Source: Verrucomicrobiota bacterium (GTDB lineage: Bacteria > Verrucomicrobiota > Verrucomicrobiia > Opitutales > Opitutaceae). Taken from it: a stretch of DNA of 64,000 nt. This document shows positions 59,587 through 64,000 of the stretch, piece by piece; position 1 is the stretch's first letter, and each line of letters opens with the position of its first letter. Both the position numbers and the translations under genes were made by a program. The stretch is taken from positions 92,379 to 156,378 of the forward strand of contig JAEZGX010000008.1 in assembly GCA_023416735.1 (NCBI GenBank), given 5' to 3'. The notes beneath the pieces were generated by a model. That model saw nothing but the letters and a program-made list of their open reading frames with translations. It had not been told where the DNA came from and ran no database searches.

Positions 59587-59593
59587 CCGTGGT
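59564..59593 (+). repeat. 10-bp period repeat at the lipoprotein start
   Basis: Three ATCCGTG units, 10 bp apart (59565-59571, 59575-59581, 59585-59591), overlap the annotated ATG of the PqiC-like gene on the opposite strand. I associate this text with a dispersed repeat common in this group, but have not verified it. Confidence 0.55.
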
Positions 59594-59613
59594 GAATTTT
59601 TTCTCCCCTTCGC

Positions 59614-60615
59614 TCACCGCTTCTTCCCCGTGATCAACGCCTGCGGATTCCGCTCCAGGAAATCCGCGAGCCGCTGCACCGCCTCCGCTGTCGCCCGCAA
59701 TTGCTCCATCGTCCGCACGGCCTCTTCACCCAAGCCACCTTGCGAAGCGATAAACCGCGTCGCCGTCGTCGCCGTCGTATTGAACGACTCCAACGCCACC
59801 CGCGCCTGCGTCAGCGTCGCCGCGAGTTCCTGACTCGTCGGCCCCACTTCCGCATCAATCTTCCGCAACACCCCGCGCAACTCCGCGATCGCGCCGTTCA
59901 GATTCACAAACGTTTCCTTGATCTCCGGCGACGCCGCCAACGCCTCGAACTGCGCCCCCGTTCGCTGCCATTGCGCCAGCGTTCCTTTCAAATCCAACCC
60001 GTTCAACTGCCCGCGCGTATCGACCAGCAGCCCTTTGAACTCCCGCGAGATCCCGACGAAATCGATCTTCCGCATTTCGTTCAACAGCCCGGAAATGTTG
60101 GTCTGGATCTCCTGAATCGCCGAGGGCATCGCCGGCACCACCACATACTTCGTCTCAAACGGCAGCTCCACCGCCGGATATTCCTTCGGATCCTCGAAAT
60201 CCAACTCCACGAACAACAGCCCTGTAGCCAAACCAAGGATACCGAGCTGCGCGCGCATCCCCCGATCCACCAGGGTCTGCAACTCCTCGCGATCCGACAC
60301 ATCCAGCTGCGCGCCTTCGCTGTCCGTGATCATGTTGCGATTCAACTCACACACCACGCCGACGACCGAGTTGTTCGTCTCCGCCTCATACCGCACGTTC
60401 AACTCCACCACCCGACCGATTCGCACGCCGCGCAACTTTACCGGCGACCCCAAATCCAACCCGTGAATCGACTCGTCGAAATACACCACAAAGCGCTGCG
60501 GCTTCGAAAAAAAGCTCACGCCGCCAAACGACAGCAGCGCCACCACACCGAGCACGAACGCTCCGATTACAAACGCTCCGACGATTGCCGGCCCTTTCTT
60601 CGATTTCATTCCCAT
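59614..60615 (-). CDS. mlaD: MlaD-like MCE-domain protein
   Basis: 333 aa. One N-terminal membrane helix (about residues 8-30; AFVIGAFVLGVVALLSFG) and an MCE domain (about 35-120) with VYFDESIHGLDLGSPVKLRG at its start. The long C-terminal helical region (about 180-320) fits MCE proteins that form a periplasmic tunnel. It is substrate-binding for phospholipid transport across the envelope and pairs with the ATPase and permease genes upstream. A 184-bp gap with a dispersed repeat separates it from mlaF. Confidence 0.9.
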   Translation of the reverse strand: MGMKSKKGPAIVGAFVIGAFVLGVVALLSFGGVSFFSKPQRFVVYFDESIHGLDLGSPVKLRGVRIGRVVELNVRYEAETNNSVVGVVCELNRNMITDSEGAQLDVSDREELQTLVDRGMRAQLGILGLATGLLFVELDFEDPKEYPAVELPFETKYVVVPAMPSAIQEIQTNISGLLNEMRKIDFVGISREFKGLLVDTRGQLNGLDLKGTLAQWQRTGAQFEALAASPEIKETFVNLNGAIAELRGVLRKIDAEVGPTSQELAATLTQARVALESFNTTATTATRFIASQGGLGEEAVRTMEQLRATAEAVQRLADFLERNPQALITGKKR

Positions 60616-60672
60616 GCGTCGCCCCTGGGCTTCACGCCCGTTTCAAACCTGCCATCGGCTTTCATCGGTTTT

Positions 60673-60700
60673 GTCATTCTGAGCGAAACAAGGATTCGAA
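60673..60700. repeat. GTCATTCTGAGCGA-type repeat in the mlaF-mlaD gap
   Basis: GTCATTCTGAGCGAAACA followed by AGGATTCGA closely resembles a dispersed text (GTCATTCTGAGCGAAGCG...) that I know from several bacterial phyla. It lies in the 184-bp gap between the ATPase and the MCE gene. Confidence 0.5.
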
Positions 60701-60799
60701 GTTGGCCCGCGAACACCGCCCAGCGCCCGAAAGCCGCAACGTCATCCGAAGACACGGGCTCGTCCGCTTGGTGGCAATCCTCGACATCATCGCACGTTG

Positions 60800-61567
60800 T
60801 CACACCCGCTCCGGCGGCAAATCGCCGCGATGCAAAAATTCGACCACCCGGGGGTCCTTGCTCCTCGCCGCCAGCTCCCTCGGCGCCCCTTCCGCCACGA
60901 TCCCTTTCTGCTCGCGATCCAGCATGATTACCCGATCCGCGATGCTAAAAATCGACGCCAGCTCGTGCGACACCACCACCATCGTCGTCCCAAACATCTC
61001 CCGCAGCTCCAACACCAGATCGTCCAGCTTCCGCGAGGTAATCGGATCCAGCCCCGCCGAGGGCTCGTCCAAAAACAAAATCGCCGGATCCAGCGCCAGC
61101 GCCCGCGCCAGCCCCGCCCGTTTCTTCATGCCTCCGCTGATCTCCGACGGATAAAGGTCCTCCGACCCGCTCAACCCGACCTGCGCCAGTTTCAACGTCG
61201 CGATCTCCTCCCGTTCCCGTCGCGACAGGGTCGTGTATTCCTCCAACGGCAATTCCACATTCTGCCGCAAGGTCAGCGAGGTCCACAACGCCCCGCCCTG
61301 ATACAACACACCGAAGGTCTTCAACAACTCCTGCTGCCGCCGCGAACGCGCTTTCGTGAACGACTCTCCGAAAAAATCCACTTCGCCCGTCACCGGAGTG
61401 TGGATACCGATCATGTTGCGCAGCAGCGTGCTCTTCCCGCACCCGGAGCCGCCGATCACGAAAAAAATCTCCCCGCGCCGGACGCTGAAGCTCACCTCCT
61501 TCAATATCGTCCGCCCTTCATAAGCGGCCGTGAGATTCCGCACCTCGATCGCCGGCACCTCACTCAT
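60800..61567 (-). CDS. mlaF: MlaF-like ABC ATPase
   Basis: 255 aa. Walker A GGSGCGKST (39-47), signature SGGMKKRAGLARALA, Walker B AILFLDEPSAGLDPI and the switch His in VVSHE. It powers lipid transport by the MlaE-like permease. The gene starts 81 bp after mlaE ends and its start overlaps nothing. The set resembles Mla and other MCE ABC systems. Confidence 0.94.
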   Translation of the reverse strand: MSEVPAIEVRNLTAAYEGRTILKEVSFSVRRGEIFFVIGGSGCGKSTLLRNMIGIHTPVTGEVDFFGESFTKARSRRQQELLKTFGVLYQGGALWTSLTLRQNVELPLEEYTTLSRREREEIATLKLAQVGLSGSEDLYPSEISGGMKKRAGLARALALDPAILFLDEPSAGLDPITSRKLDDLVLELREMFGTTMVVVSHELASIFSIADRVIMLDREQKGIVAEGAPRELAARSKDPRVVEFLHRGDLPPERV

Positions 61568-61648
61568 CGCACCCTCCCGTCACGGCGAGCCGACTCCGCC
61601 AGGCCACATCGCTCCGTCGCATTCCTCGTCCGCACATGCCGCTCATTC

Positions 61649-62776
61649 TCACAACCCAATCACGTTGAACAACACCGCAAACACCGCGTCCGCCACCACG
61701 ATCAGCAAAATCGACGTCACCACCGCCGACGTCGCCGCCCGCCCCACCCCCGCCGCACTCCGCTCGGCCTGCAAACCGCGCAAGCACCCCGACAATCCCA
61801 CAATCAATCCAAACGTCGCCGCCTTGATCACGCCCACCGACACGTCGCCGATCCCCACGATCGTGCCCATTTCCACCCAATACGCCGCCGGCGGAATGTT
61901 TAGCACCAGCAACGACACCGCCATCCCGCCCAAAATTCCCAACGCATCCGCATAAAGCGTCAGCAACGGCATCATCACGAACAACGCCAGCACTCGCGGC
62001 ACCACCAGGAAGTCCACCGGCGAAATCCCCAGCGTCTCCAACGCGTCGATCTCCTCATTCGCCTTCATGTTCGCCAGCGTCGCCGCAAACGCCGCACCCG
62101 TCCGCCCCGCCAGCACCACCGCCGTCATCACCGCTCCCATCTCGCGGCACATCGCCATCCCAATCAAATCCGCCACGTAAATATCCCCGCCATACTGCCG
62201 CAGCACCAACGCCCCCGTGTAAGCCAGCGTCACGCCCGTCAAAAAGCTGATCAAGCTCACGATCGGCAACGCCATCGCCCCGCAGTTCAACATCTCGTCC
62301 AAGCAATCGCGCCACCGAAACTTCTGCGGGTTCTTCACGATCCGCATCGTCCCGATCACGCTCTCGCCTACGAACTGCACCATTTCACGCACTTTCTGCG
62401 ACAGATCCAGCGTCGCGCTCCCCACCACCGCCACGAAACTCTGCGTCCGGTCGAACGGCACGCTGGTTTGATGCGACACCGACAGCTGCGCCAGCAGCGT
62501 GCGAATTTTTTCCGGCAACCGCTCCCCGTCAAAATACACCCCCGTCGCCCGACACCACTGCTCCACCTCAAACAAGAACAACAGCAACGCACTGTCCCAA
62601 CGTTCCACGCCATCCACTCGCACCTCGACGCGTTTCGGTTGCGCCCGTTTTACGACGTTCGTCCACAGCGGACGCTGCTCCGTGATCCGCCACACCCCCT
62701 CGAGCGCCACCTCCATCCGCTCGCCTTCGAGCTTCGAAGTCACATGCGCCTTCCGCAATTCCTTGGTGGCCGACAT
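61649..62776 (-). CDS. mlaE: MlaE-like permease with N-terminal STAS domain
   Basis: 375 aa from ATG 62776; a TTG lies 12 codons earlier. The N-terminal 100 residues have a STAS-like fold (VRVDGVERWDSALLLFLFEVEQWC), then the permease domain from about 130 with MlaE motifs (ALPIVSLISFLTGVTLAYTGALVLRQYGG in part, REMGAVMTAVVLAGRTGAAFAATLANMK in part). STAS-fused MlaE proteins are common outside Proteobacteria. It is the first gene of the MCE operon, upstream of mlaF. Confidence 0.92.
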   Translation of the reverse strand: MSATKELRKAHVTSKLEGERMEVALEGVWRITEQRPLWTNVVKRAQPKRVEVRVDGVERWDSALLLFLFEVEQWCRATGVYFDGERLPEKIRTLLAQLSVSHQTSVPFDRTQSFVAVVGSATLDLSQKVREMVQFVGESVIGTMRIVKNPQKFRWRDCLDEMLNCGAMALPIVSLISFLTGVTLAYTGALVLRQYGGDIYVADLIGMAMCREMGAVMTAVVLAGRTGAAFAATLANMKANEEIDALETLGISPVDFLVVPRVLALFVMMPLLTLYADALGILGGMAVSLLVLNIPPAAYWVEMGTIVGIGDVSVGVIKAATFGLIVGLSGCLRGLQAERSAAGVGRAATSAVVTSILLIVVADAVFAVLFNVIGL

Positions 62777-62937
62777 CGCGCTCACTTCACTCGTGACTCT
62801 CCCCGCCGCCAAATCAAATCTGCACCCGCCCTTCCGTCAGGGAAAATATGAGCGTTTTGTGCGTGGACAGGAAGCAGTTCGCCGGCGCGATCGTTTCACC
62901 CGCCGCCGCGCAACAACCCTTCACATTCCAGCCGCAT

Positions 62938-62970
62938 TCCTTCGTGGCTCTGCGTCCCCTTCGTCGCTGC
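62938..62970. repeat. TTCGTGGCTCTGCGT-type repeat upstream of the phosphatase gene
   Basis: TTCGTGGCTCTGCGTCCCC is followed by TTCGTCGC, so two related half-units occur side by side. It sits about 45 bp before the HAD phosphatase start. I associate it with the dispersed intergenic text of this group; not verified. Confidence 0.4.
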
Positions 62971-63012
62971 ATTGAATCCTCCGCGCCCGCACCTGATCCT
63001 ACCCTTTCTCTC

Positions 63013-63663
63013 ATGCCCGATTTCAAAACCTTCCTTTTCGACCTCGACGGCACCCTCGTCGACCACTTCGCCGCAATCCATCGTTGCCACTCGCACACGA
63101 TGCAAAAACTCGGCCTGCCTCCGCCGACCTTCGAACAAGTTCACAACGCCGTCGGCGGCGGCCTCGAACTCGCCATCCGCCGCCTCGTCGGACCCGACCG
63201 CGTCGCCGAAGCCCTCGCGATCTATCGCCCGTATTGGGACGCCACCATGCTCGACGACGTCGAACTTCTCCCGGGCGCCCGCGAACTCCTCGAACAACTC
63301 CACCCCCGCGGCGCCAAGCTCGCCGTCCTCACCAACAAACACGGCCCATCCTCCCGTCTCATCTGCGAACACCTTAAAATCGCGCCGCTCCTCTCCGGCA
63401 TCTTCGGCGCCACCGACACCCCCTGGCTCAAACCGCAAATCGAGTTCACCCAACACGCACTTTCTCAACTCGACGCCACCGCCGCCGAAACCCTCCTCAT
63501 CGGCGACTCGACCTGGGACGTCGAAACGGGCCGCAACGCCGGTTTCCCCGTCTGGTGCGTCACCACCGGCACCCACACCGCCGACCAACTCCGCACCGCC
63601 GCCCCCGCCCAAGTCTTCCCCAATCTCCCCACCCTCACCCAATCCTTGGCAGGAGATGCTTAA
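63013..63663 (+). CDS. HAD-family phosphatase, phosphoglycolate phosphatase-like
   Basis: 216 aa from ATG 63013; upstream in-frame residues look non-coding. Motif I FLFDLDGTLVD at residues 7-17 with nucleophile Asp10, motif II VLTNK, Lys in LKPQIEF and motif IV LLIGDSTWDVETGRNAG are all present. The cap domain is helical as in Gph proteins. It dephosphorylates 2-phosphoglycolate or a similar small phosphate ester. It is the last gene before the CRISPR array, 29 bp after its stop. Confidence 0.88.
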   Translation: MPDFKTFLFDLDGTLVDHFAAIHRCHSHTMQKLGLPPPTFEQVHNAVGGGLELAIRRLVGPDRVAEALAIYRPYWDATMLDDVELLPGARELLEQLHPRGAKLAVLTNKHGPSSRLICEHLKIAPLLSGIFGATDTPWLKPQIEFTQHALSQLDATAAETLLIGDSTWDVETGRNAGFPVWCVTTGTHTADQLRTAAPAQVFPNLPTLTQSLAGDA

Positions 63664-63692
63664 CCCACCACCGCCCACAGCCTCCAAACACT

Positions 63693-64000
63693 AATTCATC
63701 GAAGCCGCGCTCTTTCGTGCGCGGAGATCTGAGGGGGAAATGTGTTTTGGTTCACTCACGGCCCGCCTTCAACGGAGCCGCGCTCTTTCGAGCGCGGAGA
63801 TGTGAATTCCAGAATAACCCCGTTGCGTAGTCGCACTTCCTTCAACGGAGCCGCGCTCTTTCGAGCGCGGAGATCGCGCTCGCCGAGTCGCACGATCAGA
63901 ACTCAGCAATCCTTCAACGGAGCCGCGCTCTTTCGAGCGCGGAGATATCGACGTCGTCGTTGCGTCCGACGCTGAGCGCGCTCCTTCAACGGAGCCGCGC
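63693..64000 (-). CRISPR. Trailer end of a CRISPR array, continues past the window
   Basis: Repeat of 36 bp, read on the plus strand as CCTTCAACGGAG + CCGCGCTC + TTTC + GAGCGCGG + AGAT, with an 8-bp stem and 4-nt loop. Exact copies occur at 63766-63801, 63839-63874 and 63911-63946; an 18-bp partial copy starts at 63983. A degenerate copy with 5 changes is at 63693-63728. Spacers: 63729-63765 (37 bp), 63802-63838 (37), 63875-63910 (36) and 63947-63982 (36). The degenerate end repeat marks the trailer, so the leader should lie right of the window and transcription run on the minus strand, giving a 3' handle GTTGAAGG. No cas gene is present. Confidence 0.93.

Noticed and set aside
63742..63975. 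Apparent plus-strand coding stretch with FNGAALFRAR repeats
   Set aside because: The peptide repeat is the translation of the CRISPR repeats, with spacers as the linkers; it is not a gene.

Overview
This is a GC-rich chromosomal window with dense genes and ATGA/TGATG overlaps. An opitutaceous member of the Verrucomicrobiota fits best. That is inferred from LL-diaminopimelate aminotransferase (DapL), a 2-oxoacid:ferredoxin oxidoreductase pair, plant-polysaccharide enzymes (GH127-like, GH10), and the C-terminal repeat module and short dispersed repeats that I associate with this group. No rRNA, phage or insertion sequence was seen.

Region by region. 1-4.5 kb: end of a hybrid histidine kinase, a coupled secreted-protein/TPR/FlgN-like trio and an HDOD protein. 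4.5-9.2 kb: GH127-like glycosidase, tRNA-Leu(CAG), a KDPG-type aldolase, a DUF1328 membrane peptide, a lipoprotein and SlyX. 9.2-25.4 kb: a signalling island with two receiver proteins, an XRE regulator, a NarL-type sensor/regulator pair and a chemosensory operon (cheW-cheR/TPR-cheW-MCP-cheA/REC-cheB) that leads into two REC-led histidine kinases and a lone receiver. Gene order and content match the Wsp/alternative-cellular-function class, but the usual GGDEF output regulator is replaced by kinases. 25.4-35.5 kb: ClpB, KorB/KorA with a hairpin-rich leader candidate, tRNA-Val(CAC), an endonuclease III with unusual cysteine spacing and single-chain GcvP. 35.6-43.1 kb: a zeta-toxin-like kinase with a possible fused partner domain, then a complete type I restriction-modification operon (hsdM-hsdS-hsdR) and a divergent XRE gene. 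43.2-50 kb: FAH-family hydrolase, ACT-domain protein, bicupin and a divergent pair of OPT transporters. 50-56 kb: secreted GH10 xylanase, thioredoxin-like protein and a matrixin-type metalloprotease; the xylanase and protease share a duplicated C-terminal module. 56-63.7 kb: a PanC-like protein with altered catalytic motifs, DapL, an Mla/MCE lipid-transport operon and a HAD phosphatase. 63.7-64 kb: the trailer end of a CRISPR array that runs off the window; its cas genes are not present here.

The strongest candidates for new biology are the Wsp-like cluster with kinase outputs, the one-polypeptide zeta-like toxin/partner fusion, the kor leader and the CRISPR array with its weakened terminal repeat. 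Start codons in this GC-rich DNA are often ambiguous; choices are explained per gene.
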